This document shows, piece after piece, positions 8,335 through 17,304 of a stretch of 64,000 nt of DNA. A model generated the notes under the pieces. It was not told the origin of the DNA. It worked only from the letters and a program-made list of their open reading frames with translations, and ran no database searches. The position numbers and the translations under genes are program-made. The DNA comes from Desulfomicrobium apsheronum (GTDB lineage: Bacteria; Desulfobacterota; Desulfovibrionia; Desulfovibrionales; Desulfomicrobiaceae), in the NCBI RefSeq assembly GCF_900114115.1, contig NZ_FORX01000011.1, positions 35,816 through 99,815 of the forward strand. Reading direction: 5' to 3'. Every line of letters begins with the position of its first letter. Position 1 is the first letter of the stretch.

Positions 8335-8670
8335 CTATGAGGATACACCGACTCCGCTCGTTTTGGCATGCCGACTCTCATTGCTTTGATCCTGCCAAGC
8401 GTTAAGATTATCCAAGGATTGAGGATTGTCCATTAGACGGACTCGGTACGTCAAAAGGTCGCCTGTGGTCTCCGTCGGAATTTTTGTATGTCTGTAAGCG
8501 CTCAGACATCCGTATCTTCCAAGACGTGCATGATCTGCGATAGTAGCAGGTGTCTTTTTTTTGCGCGGCTTGGGCTTGGAGAAAGGATTTGTAAATGTGC
8601 TGGGGTATGAGTGCCGGTCAAGGAAGGATGTCTCAAGTTTAACGTGACCTGTTTTCGAAATAGAAGGCAC
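8335..8670 (-). CDS. Doubtful hypothetical reading frame in the gene-poor gap
   Basis: A 111-residue open frame, basic (K-P-K-P-R-K-K-K near residue 35) and with no recognised domain. The region 7628-8778 otherwise holds only terminators and tRNA scraps. I could not find a convincing ribosome binding site, and the base composition does not argue strongly for coding. It could be the tail of a gene brought in with the element that used the tRNA site, or not a gene. Confidence 0.2.
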   Translation of the reverse strand: MPSISKTGHVKLETSFLDRHSYPSTFTNPFSKPKPRKKKTPATIADHARLGRYGCLSAYRHTKIPTETTGDLLTYRVRLMDNPQSLDNLNAWQDQSNESRHAKTSGVGVSS

Positions 8671-8778
8671 GTTTATTGGTATTTTATAAAAAAAAATGAT
8701 ACGATTAATATTTGTAAATATAAAATCAGTATTATTACTTTTATAAATTTTTGAATTACAATTGAAAAATTCTATGTA

Positions 8779-9147
8779 TTATTTTTTTTGTATTACCTTG
8801 TACTTGATGCATCCGAAAGGATTTATTGTTATGATATTAGTCATTGGGCAAAAAATATTGCCTATTGCATTTGTGTCAATTGATTGATTATCGTTATATA
8901 AGGTTCCAAGTGAGATATGTGTTAGTTGAAATAAAACTCCATTTGTCGTAATGCATTGTACATCAATTGTTTCTATTTTAGAGAAAAATTCTAAAATGAA
9001 TGGAGTGTGTATGAGTTCAACATCGAAAATTCCGAATATATTATTCAATTCATGTTCTGAATTTATATTTTGAAAACCTACTGATTTAGCCCATTCTATT
9101 GTCTTAAATAGATTCATTTCTGTAAACATTCCAAATGAGCATTTCAT
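8779..9147 (-). CDS. Hypothetical protein, AT-rich
   Basis: A 122-residue soluble protein that I do not recognise. A clear ribosome binding site (AGGAAGGA, six bases before the ATG at 9147) supports it as a real gene. It contains alternating hydrophobic segments and several Cys, with no signal peptide or membrane helix. It stands alone between gene debris; the low GC and lack of partners suggest an acquired accessory gene. Confidence 0.55.
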   Translation of the reverse strand: MKCSFGMFTEMNLFKTIEWAKSVGFQNINSEHELNNIFGIFDVELIHTPFILEFFSKIETIDVQCITTNGVLFQLTHISLGTLYNDNQSIDTNAIGNIFCPMTNIITINPFGCIKYKVIQKK

Positions 9148-9239
9148 GTTTATTCCTTCCTATGCTTTGTGAAATCAAAAATGATTCATTTTAAGTCGAG
9201 TGTTGGATTTATTTTTCCAAGTCTGCAAGAAATATGAAA

Positions 9240-9374
9240 ATGAGTTTTTTTGGGGGGGGTAATGTCAATCCGCAGATTGCCGACAGTCAGGTGCCCGTGA
9301 AGTTCGACAGCTATCGCATCAAAGTCGGTAAGTCCATACTGAGACAATCCAAATCATGTGCTCACGGATTATAA
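9240..9374 (+). pseudogene. Short gene fragment
   Basis: A 44-codon frame starting MSFFGGG and continuing N-V-N-P-Q-I-A-D-S-Q-V-P-V has the codon character of real coding sequence but no good ribosome binding site, and it stops early. It lies next to a G8 run. I read it as the leftover of a larger, unidentified gene. The stretch 9148-9532 holds nothing else I can support. Confidence 0.3.
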
Positions 9375-9532
9375 CAGCGCTTAATAATTTGCTTTGTTAT
9401 CTGCTTCGGTGCTTTGAGAAGTCAGCAGAATTTTGGGCGTGCGAACTGAAGGGCTGTCAGGGAGGTTTGTTAAGCAGTGCTTTTGCCTAAGTGTTGAGAA
9501 GGAAATGCAAGGGGTGGCGCAGACTTGAGGCT

Positions 9533-10156
9533 TCAATCCTCTCCTGCAGTAACTTCTGTCAGCAGGCCTCGCTTGACAAGAGCCGCTTTCACTTCCGGGC
9601 ACGGCGTGTATCTTCCCTTCAGGTACAGGTCGAAGAGCAGGTCGCCTGCGGTTTTGTCTCCTGTCACGGCATTGCGTTCCAGTGTGTTCAGTTGAACGTC
9701 ATTATGATCGCATGGCGTGGACGTTGGTTCAGTTGTAGTCATCTCCTCTTCCTGGTTTTCCAGGTTTTGGCCGGTCTCATGCCCCTCCCTGGTCTGATGG
9801 CACGGCACTGTGATTCCTCCCAACTTGGCCCAGTATTCGGCGCGCTCCATATCCTTGGGCACTCCATCGCTCCCCCTTGCGTACACGCTATAGAGGGCTG
9901 CAATGGCCGTCTTGTCTCCATTTCGGGCTGCGTATTCGAGCGTCGTCAGTCCATGTTCCTTGTCGAGTATACCACCGAGGACGAGGAGCATGCCGCAGGA
10001 AAACTGTCCTCCAGACGTGCCGGTACACGCTTTTGCAAGTGATTTAGCAGGTGGAATCTGGACCCCAACCTGTTGGAGTCCATTTTTTTCCGCAAAAGCC
10101 CCTACAGGAAAAGTCAGGATGAGCAGAAGCAGCAGGATGTTTCTTAAGATCGTCAT
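9533..10156 (-). CDS. Secreted Sel1-like/ankyrin-like repeat protein
   Basis: A 207-residue exported protein with a classical signal peptide (MTILRN...V-G-A-F-A). The start at 10156 is chosen over one eight codons upstream because AAGGGG precedes it at normal spacing. Two helical repeats recall Sel1/ankyrin units: L-E-Y-A-A-R-N-G-D-K-T-A near residue 75 with R-A-E-Y-W-A-K-L-G, and L-E-R-N-A-V-T-G-D-K-T-A near 155. Cys residues in both halves may form periplasmic disulfides. It follows the prepilin genes on the same strand, so it may be an accessory or assembly factor of the pilus; no direct evidence. Confidence 0.65.
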   Translation of the reverse strand: MTILRNILLLLLILTFPVGAFAEKNGLQQVGVQIPPAKSLAKACTGTSGGQFSCGMLLVLGGILDKEHGLTTLEYAARNGDKTAIAALYSVYARGSDGVPKDMERAEYWAKLGGITVPCHQTREGHETGQNLENQEEEMTTTEPTSTPCDHNDVQLNTLERNAVTGDKTAGDLLFDLYLKGRYTPCPEVKAALVKRGLLTEVTAGED

Positions 10157-10271
10157 GAAATTTCCCCTTGGTCTGGGCATACTGGAATGTGCTTTTTACG
10201 GAAAAGGATTCGAAGTCCAAGATAACCGGTTGGGAAGCTCGCGGCTTGATACATGGTCACGCCAGATGCGT

Positions 10272-10889
10272 TCACGGCGCCAGTTTCAGGTGGATGTTGG
10301 TCTGGCCGCGCAGGCTCCAGCAGTCGGTTTGGGGGTTGTAGTTACCGCCCAAGACAATAACGCTCCCAGTGTTCGCGTTGCCGTCGTCGATCATTTTGTC
10401 CAGGGCACAGCAGACACGCTTGTCCGCTTGGGTTCCACCCGGTAGATCCAACCAGTTTAGATTCTTACCCAGCATTCCACTTGAACTCATGAACACAGTC
10501 CTAGGTTGACCATATAACGACTCCCGGTCCGAGGACTCGAGGATACCGGTCACGTCGATGAGAAGATGCCAGAACGCTCCAAGTTCCTTTCCACTCAGAT
10601 ATCCATTTTTCGGTTCCGTGCATGCCGCAGGGCTTGCCGGGGTCGCGTCAGGGCAGCCGTCTCCCGGAAAAGCTCCATAGCGGTCATAATAGGTGTTGCT
10701 GGCTCCGATGATTTTTGAATACTGGGCGGCAAGGCTCTTGACCCGGCCCTGGTCGATGAGTTCGCGACCCTTGAAGACCATGCCGAGGATGAGGCCGATG
10801 ACCACGAGCACGACGGCCAGTTCGATGAGGGTGAATCCGGTCGCTTGAGTCTTGCAGAAACGGTTTTCGGGCATGGTGCAGGGTTTCAT
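10272..10889 (-). CDS. Type IV prepilin (major or near-major pilin 2)
   Basis: A 205-residue prepilin. After a short basic leader comes the PilD cleavage/methylation site G|F-T-L-I-E with Glu+5, then about 20 hydrophobic residues (A-V-V-L-V-V-I-G-L-I-L-G) and a soluble head with Cys pairs. The start at 10889 (MKPC) is preferred because GAGGAG lies just before it. The head is clearly homologous to that of the upstream pilin (K-G-R-E-L-I, Y-D-R-Y-G-A-F-P-G-D-G versus Y-L-D-R-Y-G-V-Y-P-G-D-G), so the two arose by duplication. A strong hairpin separates the two genes. Confidence 0.88.
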   Translation of the reverse strand: MKPCTMPENRFCKTQATGFTLIELAVVLVVIGLILGMVFKGRELIDQGRVKSLAAQYSKIIGASNTYYDRYGAFPGDGCPDATPASPAACTEPKNGYLSGKELGAFWHLLIDVTGILESSDRESLYGQPRTVFMSSSGMLGKNLNWLDLPGGTQADKRVCCALDKMIDDGNANTGSVIVLGGNYNPQTDCWSLRGQTNIHLKLAP

Positions 10890-10905
10890 GAGCTCCTCGG
10901 CGGGC

Positions 10906-10936
10906 TGGGCGCCCCGGACTGAACCCGGGGCGCCCA
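10906..10936 (-). promoter_or_regulatory. 12-bp GC hairpin between the two pilin genes
   Basis: TGGGCGCCCCGG (10906-10917) pairs perfectly with CCGGGGCGCCCA (10925-10936) around a seven-base loop. It starts 16 bases after the stop of the upstream pilin gene, and no T run follows in the direction of transcription. It is therefore more likely an RNA-stabilising or attenuating element, keeping the upstream pilin message more abundant, than a full terminator. Confidence 0.6.
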
Positions 10937-10952
10937 AAGTGTTTGAATGGAG

Positions 10953-11570
10953 TTAGGGCAGAACCTTGAGCAGCACGCTGGCTGTGCCTTCCTTGCTCCA
11001 GCAGTCCGCTCCAGCTTGGTAGCCATCGTTATCAGTGGACTGGGCGGCACCGCCAAAGGTATCCTCAGGACTATCTTCGCCGGCACGGATGATACCGGTG
11101 TCGGGATTGCCATCGTCGGCCACACGGTCCAGATCGCAGACCAGGCGCAAGTCAGCGGCCTCAACGTAGACCCAGGTCGCGTTGGAGTTGCCACCGACTC
11201 TCCATTCGTCACCGAGGGCGCTCTTGGTATCGGCGGTGGTCAGGATGCCCGAATTTTTGAGAAGGGTGAAGAAGGCGGCAATTTCATTGGCGTCTGAGAC
11301 GATACCGTCGTACGCTCCAACACCTTTGCCAAGGCAAGCCTGGGGAGTTGTGTCAGCAGCTCCACACCCATCACCAGGATATACCCCATAACGGTCCAGA
11401 TAGATGTTCGTGCCGGCGACAACCTTGTTGTAGGCGGCGTTGGCGCTCTTGACCTTGGCGCTGGCGATGAGCTCGCGGCCCTTGAAGACCATGCCGAGGA
11501 TGAGGCCGATGATCACCAGCACGATGGCCATTTCGATGAGGGTAAAACCCTGCTGTCCTTTCTTTTGCAT
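10953..11570 (-). CDS. Type IV prepilin (probable major pilin)
   Basis: A 205-residue prepilin with a seven-residue leader (MQKKGQQ), cleavage site G|F-T-L-I-E (Glu+5) and the hydrophobic assembly helix M-A-I-V-L-V-I-I-G-L-I-L-G. The soluble head contains several Cys, one close to the C-terminus (A-D-C-W). A strong ribosome binding site (AAGGAG) and the hairpin protecting its 3' end suggest high expression, as expected for the main subunit. The 235 bases upstream have no gene; they contain an imperfect GC-rich hairpin (about 11620-11665) that might be an attenuator. Confidence 0.9.
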   Translation of the reverse strand: MQKKGQQGFTLIEMAIVLVIIGLILGMVFKGRELIASAKVKSANAAYNKVVAGTNIYLDRYGVYPGDGCGAADTTPQACLGKGVGAYDGIVSDANEIAAFFTLLKNSGILTTADTKSALGDEWRVGGNSNATWVYVEAADLRLVCDLDRVADDGNPDTGIIRAGEDSPEDTFGGAAQSTDNDGYQAGADCWSKEGTASVLLKVLP

Positions 11571-11805
11571 TCAGATTCTCCTTTTTTGTTATTGGTTGGT
11601 CGATAATGTTTGAGTTCTTCCGGCACGTGCGCGGCTTTCGCTGCGCTGGCCGTGCCTGCGGTTCCCGAGGTGCAGTTCGAGAAAAAATGTCCGACCGACC
11701 TGTGTTACCATGTTGAACTTGGGGCCGTTTCTCCCTGCGCGTCATGCGCGGCCAAGCGTTGACGCCTGCGGAAGAGCGGGGTCCGGTGCCTCTTTAAGTC
11801 GCGAA

Positions 11806-12645
11806 TCACGATGGGGTCGATGCATTCATTTCTGGTCGCCTTTTCACCTCCTCTGGGATGATTTTTCCCAGATCACGTATTTTCTGATCTTGCGGAAAGT
11901 CTTCCTGCAGGCGCTTCCAGGTTTGACGGGCAGCCTCGTTTTTCTGCTGCCCGAGCAGCGCCAGCACCAGGTTGACACGGACCGTAGCGTCGGCCCGGTG
12001 ATCCCGGGTCAGGTTGACGAACATTTTTTCGGCTTCGGCATGGTCACCGCGTTTCAGGGCCACAGTCCCTGCCCATTTCCGGTACAGGACACTGTCCTGC
12101 CCAGCCTCGCGCAAAAGTTTCTCCAGGAGGGGGCTCATGGCCTGCAGGTCGTCCCGAATCCAGGCCGAAGCCAGTTGCCGATCAAGCTCCATGACTACAC
12201 GGTTGCGGCGCGCCCTGCGCTGAAAGAGCTCCTCCAGTTCCTTTGATGGCTGGAGCTGCTGGGCGGTATCCGGCTCCGGGGCGGGCAGCGTTTTTTGCAC
12301 CGGGGGAGCTTCGTCGCGCGCGTCCAGGGACGCCGTCAGCGTCTCCAGTTTTGCGAGGGGCGTGGGCAGCGATTCCTCTTCCCAAGGGATGATCTCCACA
12401 GTGCCGGGTCCCTCAATTACTCGCGCAGTCTGCTCAATAGGCAGCCAGAGCCGGACCTCCTTCTGGGCCCAGACCACCAGGCCGTAGCCCGTCATGCAGA
12501 ACACGGACAGAATCAGGAGCAAGAAGACCACCCGTTTGGACATATCGCGCCCCTGGGAGCGTCGCTGCTGCATGGCCGGGCGGAAAGCCTCTCCTGTCGC
12601 CCCGCCGGCAGTGGCCTGCTGCAGGCTCTGGTAGATGAGACTCAC
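11806..12645 (-). CDS. TPR-containing pilus biogenesis protein (MshN-like)
   Basis: The frame is open to 12720, but a GTG at 12645 overlaps the secretin stop by four bases (GTGA) and is the likely coupled start, giving 279 residues. A single inner-membrane helix (V-V-F-L-L-L-I-L-S-V-F at about 40-60) is followed by a proline-rich linker and C-terminal TPR-type repeats (K-W-A-G-T-V-A-L-K-R-G-D-H-A-E-A-E-K-M-F). In MSHA loci a TPR protein of this design (MshN) sits next to the secretin and is thought to help secretin or machine assembly. Order and architecture support that role here. Confidence 0.75.
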   Translation of the reverse strand: MSLIYQSLQQATAGGATGEAFRPAMQQRRSQGRDMSKRVVFLLLILSVFCMTGYGLVVWAQKEVRLWLPIEQTARVIEGPGTVEIIPWEEESLPTPLAKLETLTASLDARDEAPPVQKTLPAPEPDTAQQLQPSKELEELFQRRARRNRVVMELDRQLASAWIRDDLQAMSPLLEKLLREAGQDSVLYRKWAGTVALKRGDHAEAEKMFVNLTRDHRADATVRVNLVLALLGQQKNEAARQTWKRLQEDFPQDQKIRDLGKIIPEEVKRRPEMNASTPS

Positions 12646-14270
12646 CCAACCACCCTGATATGCATGACAACGACCAGTTCGCGGACCTGCTCCGCATCCT
12701 CCCGATTGTTGAAGGCCCATCCCAGCCCGGGAATGTCGGCCAGTCCGGGCACGGCGCTGTCGGTTTTGCGGGCATCCTTGTAGATCAGACCGCCGAGAAT
12801 GACCGTGTCCCCGGAGTGGGCGCGCACACTGGTGTTGATGTTGCGCACGTCGACCACGGGCAGAGTGACGCCAGAGCCGTCGACAAAGGTCATCCCCTGG
12901 CTGAGGTCGACCTTGCTCGTGATGGGGAAGACCTGCAGATCGATGCTGCCGTCGTTGGTGATGAAGGGGATGACGCCGAGCATGACGCCCTCGAAGGCCG
13001 AAGCCGTGGTCGTGCTGATGTTGACGACGTCGCTGTCCGTGTTGGTCTCCCGGGTGATCTCCTTGACGTAGTTCTTGGTTGTCCCCGATGTGACCAGCGC
13101 CGGCATGCCATGCCGGGTGCGCACATGCGGGTTGGAGACGACCCGCACTCCGCCGAAGGTCTGCAAAGCGTTGACCGTGGCCTGGAAGATGGTGTCCACG
13201 GTGTTGCTGACCGTCGTCAGCGTCGGGTCACCAAGGACGATGGCACTCAGCGCCGAGCCGGTGTTGCCTCGCGTGCCGAGACCCGTATCGGCGTTGGCAC
13301 CGAGTCCGTAAGCATAACCCCGTCCGTCGTGGACGCGCTTCTGGACGAAGTTCCAGTCGATCCCGAGATCGAAACCGTCGCTCAGGGCCACTTCCAGGAT
13401 CTGCGCGTCAATGATGACCTGGCGGCTGAGTTTTTCCCTCAATTGCGTGATCATGGCAGAGATGGTGCTCATGCGCCTGGGAGTGGTCTGTACGTATATG
13501 CTGCCGGACATGGGGTTCAGCGTGCTCGCGCCCTGCCGGCCATCGGCGCCACCGAGGATGGATTCGATGTTCTTCTGCAGGCCCGCATAGAGCGACCCGT
13601 CTTCCATCGTGAACGACTGGGAGGAGGAGAGCTGAAAGGTGCCGCTAAGGTTGTTGCCTGATCCTTCCCCGTCGGAGCTTCCGAAGATGTTTCCGCCGGA
13701 CTGGGAGATAACCTGGGATTTGGCGTTCATGAACTCAAGGTTGAACGTCCTCTCCTCGAAGCGCTCCACTGTCAGCACGTTGTCCCGCACGCTCCAGTGC
13801 ACGTCGTAGGCACCGAGCAGGGACCTGACCACATCCGAGGACAGGGCGTCCTGAAAGCTGATGGTGACGCGGTTGTCCAAGGAGATTTCCGGGTCGATGA
13901 CCAGGTCGAGGCCGGCGTTTCGGACCACCACGAAGAGGACATCGTTGAGTGGTTCATTGCGCACGGAGATGGAGATGCGCGTCTCATCCAGGGGGTTGTA
14001 GCGGGGCAATTCGGGCACAAGGACTGGACGATCCTGTACGGTGGAGGATTCAAATTCCCGGATGCCTTCATCGCGTGTGTGCAGGAGGTCGCGCTGCTCC
14101 TGCGCCATGGCCTGTCGGAGTGCCTCGTAGTTTTTGGGGCCGTCCAGGCGTGAACGGTCTTGATTGGGTGCGCAGGAGCAGAGCATTATCAGCAACGCTG
14201 TCGCCAAGAAAACTCCTGCATTTTTGCGATTCAATGTATGCAAAATTGTGCTGTATTGAGATGAATTCAT
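12642..14270 (-). CDS. mshL: Pilus/type II secretion secretin (MshL/PilQ/GspD family)
   Basis: A 542-residue outer-membrane secretin. The signal peptide ends in a lipobox-like L-C-S-C. N-domains follow (N-D-V-L-F-V-V-V-R-N-A-G-L-D-L-V-I-D is typical of the secretin/TonB short N-terminal domain). The C-terminal secretin core contains V-R-V-V-S-N-P-H-V and V-P-G-L-A-D-I-P-G-L-G-W-A-F, the family signature near the end. It forms the multimeric channel through which the pilus emerges. Together with the MshN-like gene it is an operon separate from the ATPase genes, and its upstream region (14271-14616) carries the dyad box. Confidence 0.9.
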   Translation of the reverse strand: MNSSQYSTILHTLNRKNAGVFLATALLIMLCSCAPNQDRSRLDGPKNYEALRQAMAQEQRDLLHTRDEGIREFESSTVQDRPVLVPELPRYNPLDETRISISVRNEPLNDVLFVVVRNAGLDLVIDPEISLDNRVTISFQDALSSDVVRSLLGAYDVHWSVRDNVLTVERFEERTFNLEFMNAKSQVISQSGGNIFGSSDGEGSGNNLSGTFQLSSSQSFTMEDGSLYAGLQKNIESILGGADGRQGASTLNPMSGSIYVQTTPRRMSTISAMITQLREKLSRQVIIDAQILEVALSDGFDLGIDWNFVQKRVHDGRGYAYGLGANADTGLGTRGNTGSALSAIVLGDPTLTTVSNTVDTIFQATVNALQTFGGVRVVSNPHVRTRHGMPALVTSGTTKNYVKEITRETNTDSDVVNISTTTASAFEGVMLGVIPFITNDGSIDLQVFPITSKVDLSQGMTFVDGSGVTLPVVDVRNINTSVRAHSGDTVILGGLIYKDARKTDSAVPGLADIPGLGWAFNNREDAEQVRELVVVMHIRVVG

Positions 14271-14429
14271 TTTATGATATTATTTGTAATAAAAATATTT
14301 ATTTACTTTTATTTTTATCATTATTATTTTTTTCAAAAATGTAATTGATTTCTTGTTGATAAGAGTAGTCATTTTTTATTCCTCGATAAAATGATTATTT
14401 TTATTTTGATATAAAGAAAAGAAAATCAG

Positions 14430-14455
14430 ATACGTAAAAAATGCGTATTTTTGTG
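14430..14455 (-). promoter_or_regulatory. Dyad box upstream of the secretin operon
   Basis: A 26-base sequence with dyad arms ATACG and CGTAT separated by nine bases lies 160 bases before the secretin start. It differs at only two positions from the sequence at 21857-21882, which sits 139 bases before the MshM-like gene. Both copies have the same orientation relative to the downstream operon. I take it as a binding site of a shared regulator. The rest of 14271-14616 is AT-rich and without genes. Confidence 0.6.
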
Positions 14456-14616
14456 TATATAGCTATTTCTGTACGGGTAAAATTCGTAGATTCTGATTCG
14501 GTGATGTTTTTCACAAAGGAATTCTTGGGGCGATGTTACTTTGCTGAAAGGTTGCAAAATGGTTCTGAAGCGCGGGTTTCCGAAAGTGTTCGCGCTTCAA
14601 GATGAACTGGTCGGGG

Positions 14617-15237
14617 TCAGTTCGTCGGATTCGGGCTTGCGAATTGACGCAGGAGTTGCATGACCTGCCCGGGTTTCACTTCCAGACTATCCAGGTCCGG
14701 GTCGAGAGTCGCACCGGCAGCTCGCTTATCCGCGCTGGCCTTTGGCCCCCCTTGGGAGGGTTTCTCGAGTCGGACCTCCAGGGGCGGCGTCCAGACCACG
14801 AGCTCCGCCTTGTCGGGTGTCAGCAGGATAACTCCATGGGCCGTTATGTCCTGGACGATGCGACCATCGGGGAGAACTTCGCCCTTGCGCACGACGCGTC
14901 CATCGATCATGGCCACGGGGGTCTGGGTGTTGTGTAGAATCATGCCCAGTCTGGTCTGGTCCCGCTGGCCTCCGCGTGTGCCCAGCAGCGTCGGATCGAC
15001 CTGCCTGACAGCGGGTTTTGAAGCCTTGCCATTCGTCCAACTGGCGGCATCGAGTAGACTGGTCATAGCCTCCGGTTCCGGCAGGCTGGCGGGTTGGATG
15101 TCCTGAATCTGGGGGCGCAGGGCCCTGCCCTGATTCACCGTGTCCACGACCGACCAGGCCGCAACCACCGTGAGTGCGCAACAGACAAGAGCAAAGAGCG
15201 CCAGACGTCCTGTCAGCGAGAAGAGGTGTGGGTGCAT
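14617..15237 (-). CDS. Pilus inner-membrane/periplasmic protein (MshK/PilP/GspC-like)
   Basis: A 206-residue bitopic protein with an N-terminal membrane helix (about 9-28) and a periplasmic part holding a GspC-type HR domain: M-I-L-H-N-T...A-M-I-D-G-R-V-V-R-K-G-E-V-L-P-D-G-R-I-V, then V-I-L-L. In related machines this domain docks onto the secretin. It begins one base after the stop of the PilM/PilN-like gene and is the last gene of the ATPase operon, just ahead of the secretin operon. Assignment rests on the HR pattern and gene order. Confidence 0.75.
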   Translation of the reverse strand: MHPHLFSLTGRLALFALVCCALTVVAAWSVVDTVNQGRALRPQIQDIQPASLPEPEAMTSLLDAASWTNGKASKPAVRQVDPTLLGTRGGQRDQTRLGMILHNTQTPVAMIDGRVVRKGEVLPDGRIVQDITAHGVILLTPDKAELVVWTPPLEVRLEKPSQGGPKASADKRAAGATLDPDLDSLEVKPGQVMQLLRQFASPNPTN

Positions 15238-15238
15238 G

Positions 15239-16795
15239 TCATTGTGCCGCAGTGTGTTTAAGGGTCAGGGTGAAGTAGTTTGTGTCCATATCAAGCTGAA
15301 GTTCCTGACGAACGATTTGAAAGCCAGATTGGTTCAGGCGTGACAGAAATTCGGAATACAGGGACCTGGCCTGATTGAGGCCTGCGTCAACGGTGCCCTC
15401 CAGGCCGATCATGGCTGTTTTGCCTTCATAATTGATTTCAATGGACTGGATGGTGCATGATTGCGGCCGCATCTGGCTGATCAGGTTCCACAAGTCCGCA
15501 AGTGGTGTTGCGGAGCGGGCGTTTTTGAGTGTTTGCGCCATCGACACACCCCGTTCGATGGTTTCGCGATCCTCATCGGAGAGCGTGTTTGCAGCGCCAA
15601 GTTCAGTCTGCACGGACTCCAGTTCGGCCTTTTCGAGCACCAGGCCCTGAAGCCTGGCTTCCATACGGTCGGCTAGGCCGTGTCCCCACCATCCGGCAGC
15701 GCCGGTCATCAGGGCGAGCGCCAGGGACGTAGCCCAGATCCATTTTTCCAGTGGCTGAAGCCGTGCTGCCAGGCGATCGGGGAGCGCCGTCAGCGAGGTT
15801 TTGCCGCTTGCCCGTCCGACCAGGCCTGGAAGGGCCGAATACCAGGTGGTCTCGCCGCATTGCAGCGCCGTGACCGGCATGAATTCAAAGGATTCTGCAG
15901 CGGCGGGAGGAAGCAGAGGCCGCCTGCTCCAACCTTCTATCCAGATGTTGCGTTGTATCTCAAAACCGCCATCGCGGGCGGCCTGTTTCATGTCGGCCAT
16001 TACCGCGTCGACACTGATCTGGAAATCGTCCCCATGGTCCTCGCTCAAGGTGTAGCGTCTGGACCACAGCAGCCCGCCATTACGCCCGCACAGCAGTACA
16101 AGGCTTTTTGGAAGATGCAGGGTCAGGGTCGTTGTGGTGTCCTTGGGCTGGCAGTACAGCAGTCCGAAGAGAAGAGTCACGGTGTCGTGCAGCAGAAATC
16201 CGCGCGCAGAGCCCGTAAACTGGGTCTTCAACCGATTGAGATGCTGTGAAGGCATGAGCTGGTAAGTCAGCATGACCTGCCCGGGGGCGATGGCCTTGCG
16301 GACGAGCGGGTGCAGTTCCATGTCCTGGGTCAATTCTCCGTTGCGCAGCAACGTGCGTTTGGCCAGAACATGAGCGTATTTCGGGGAAGCGGATTCGACG
16401 AGGACGTTTCCGGGCCCCGGAGCTGTGAAGAAATCCACTACCAGAGTGTGCCAGTGCGACAGAACTTCGTCGGGGGACATGAGCCGGGCGCGGTTCGAGG
16501 ACAGCTCGAACCTGCCTTCGCTGCACTCGAGGACAAAGGGGGAATAGCGGGGGGCTTCGTGCATGACCGGGATCCAGGCTTCCTCACGACGCTCGGAATC
16601 ACTGACCGTCGTGTGCAGCGCGGAATCAAGGGTCCATTCATCCTGAACCTGCCCTTCGTCTGTGGGAAATGTCAGGGTGGTGTCCGCATATGGTGCGGCC
16701 ATTTCGTTAGCGCCACTGTCTGTCTGGTTTTTGTCATCCGGTGCTTCGGTTGTGGCTTCAAGAACGAATTTTTCTGCGGTCATAGATGGTCTCAT
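15239..16795 (-). CDS. PilM/PilN-like (MshI/GspL-like) assembly protein
   Basis: A 518-residue protein with a cytoplasmic N-terminal region of about 350 residues, one membrane helix (W-I-W-A-T-S-L-A-L-A-L) and a periplasmic coiled-coil/ferredoxin-like tail (A-E-L-E-S-V-Q-T-E-L-G). It combines what PilM (cytosolic) and PilN (bitopic) provide separately in type IVa pili, as in MshI or GspL. It would link the cytoplasmic ATPase to the periplasmic alignment complex. The start shares one base with the stop of the PilO-like gene (TGATG). An alternative start four codons on is possible. Confidence 0.7.
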   Translation of the reverse strand: MRPSMTAEKFVLEATTEAPDDKNQTDSGANEMAAPYADTTLTFPTDEGQVQDEWTLDSALHTTVSDSERREEAWIPVMHEAPRYSPFVLECSEGRFELSSNRARLMSPDEVLSHWHTLVVDFFTAPGPGNVLVESASPKYAHVLAKRTLLRNGELTQDMELHPLVRKAIAPGQVMLTYQLMPSQHLNRLKTQFTGSARGFLLHDTVTLLFGLLYCQPKDTTTTLTLHLPKSLVLLCGRNGGLLWSRRYTLSEDHGDDFQISVDAVMADMKQAARDGGFEIQRNIWIEGWSRRPLLPPAAAESFEFMPVTALQCGETTWYSALPGLVGRASGKTSLTALPDRLAARLQPLEKWIWATSLALALMTGAAGWWGHGLADRMEARLQGLVLEKAELESVQTELGAANTLSDEDRETIERGVSMAQTLKNARSATPLADLWNLISQMRPQSCTIQSIEINYEGKTAMIGLEGTVDAGLNQARSLYSEFLSRLNQSGFQIVRQELQLDMDTNYFTLTLKHTAAQ

Positions 16796-17301
16796 CAGCG
16801 CTGATTGCGATTCGGGGTGAGAAAGTGTCCCTGAAAATTGAGGTGATAGCGCTCCGTGTCAGCGGCGAGGGGCTGCTTTTCGGTATTTTCTCCATCAAGT
16901 GACGAGGGCCGGGGAACGTCGGCGCGGGCTACCCGCATGGAAAGGGGCTGAAACCAGTATTCCCCTGGTCTCGGCAGGGCATTGGACGCGATCAGAAGAG
17001 ATTGGGCGACTTCTTCCCACGGCAGGTCCCGGGAGATGAACACCGGATAGGAATGCCAGCCCTCTGGTTCCAGCCTCACTCGTCGGCAGAGGCTTGCTAT
17101 GTCGCGCCACATCTGGATTTGCGGAGCCTCCTGCCGCAGCCTGGCGATGCTTTGTTCCAGCGTGTCCAGTTCCTTGAGCACGACGGCGGTGCGGGCATGC
17201 GAGTGAGCGATGCGTCCGATGGCCTGGGCCAGAGCTATCGAGCCGACGGCCAGGGCCGAGAGGGTGAGAATTGTCATGGTCCAGCGCTGTCTGTTTGTCA
17301 T
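16795..17301 (-). CDS. PilO/MshJ/GspM-like protein
   Basis: A 168-residue bitopic protein with an N-terminal helix (I-L-T-L-S-A-L-A-V-G-S-I-A-L-A), a short coiled coil (L-K-E-L-D-T-L-E-Q-S-I-A-R-L) and a small periplasmic domain. Sequence alone is weakly diagnostic. Position between the platform protein and the PilM/N-like protein and the bitopic coiled-coil design match the PilO/MshJ slot of the alignment complex. Confidence 0.6.
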   Translation of the reverse strand: MTNRQRWTMTILTLSALAVGSIALAQAIGRIAHSHARTAVVLKELDTLEQSIARLRQEAPQIQMWRDIASLCRRVRLEPEGWHSYPVFISRDLPWEEVAQSLLIASNALPRPGEYWFQPLSMRVARADVPRPSSLDGENTEKQPLAADTERYHLNFQGHFLTPNRNQR

Positions 17302-17304
17302 TTT

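Noticed and set aside
12646..12720. Upstream ATG for the MshN-like protein
   Set aside because: A GTG overlapping the secretin stop (GTGA) gives a coupled start; the extension overlaps the secretin's conserved C-terminus.
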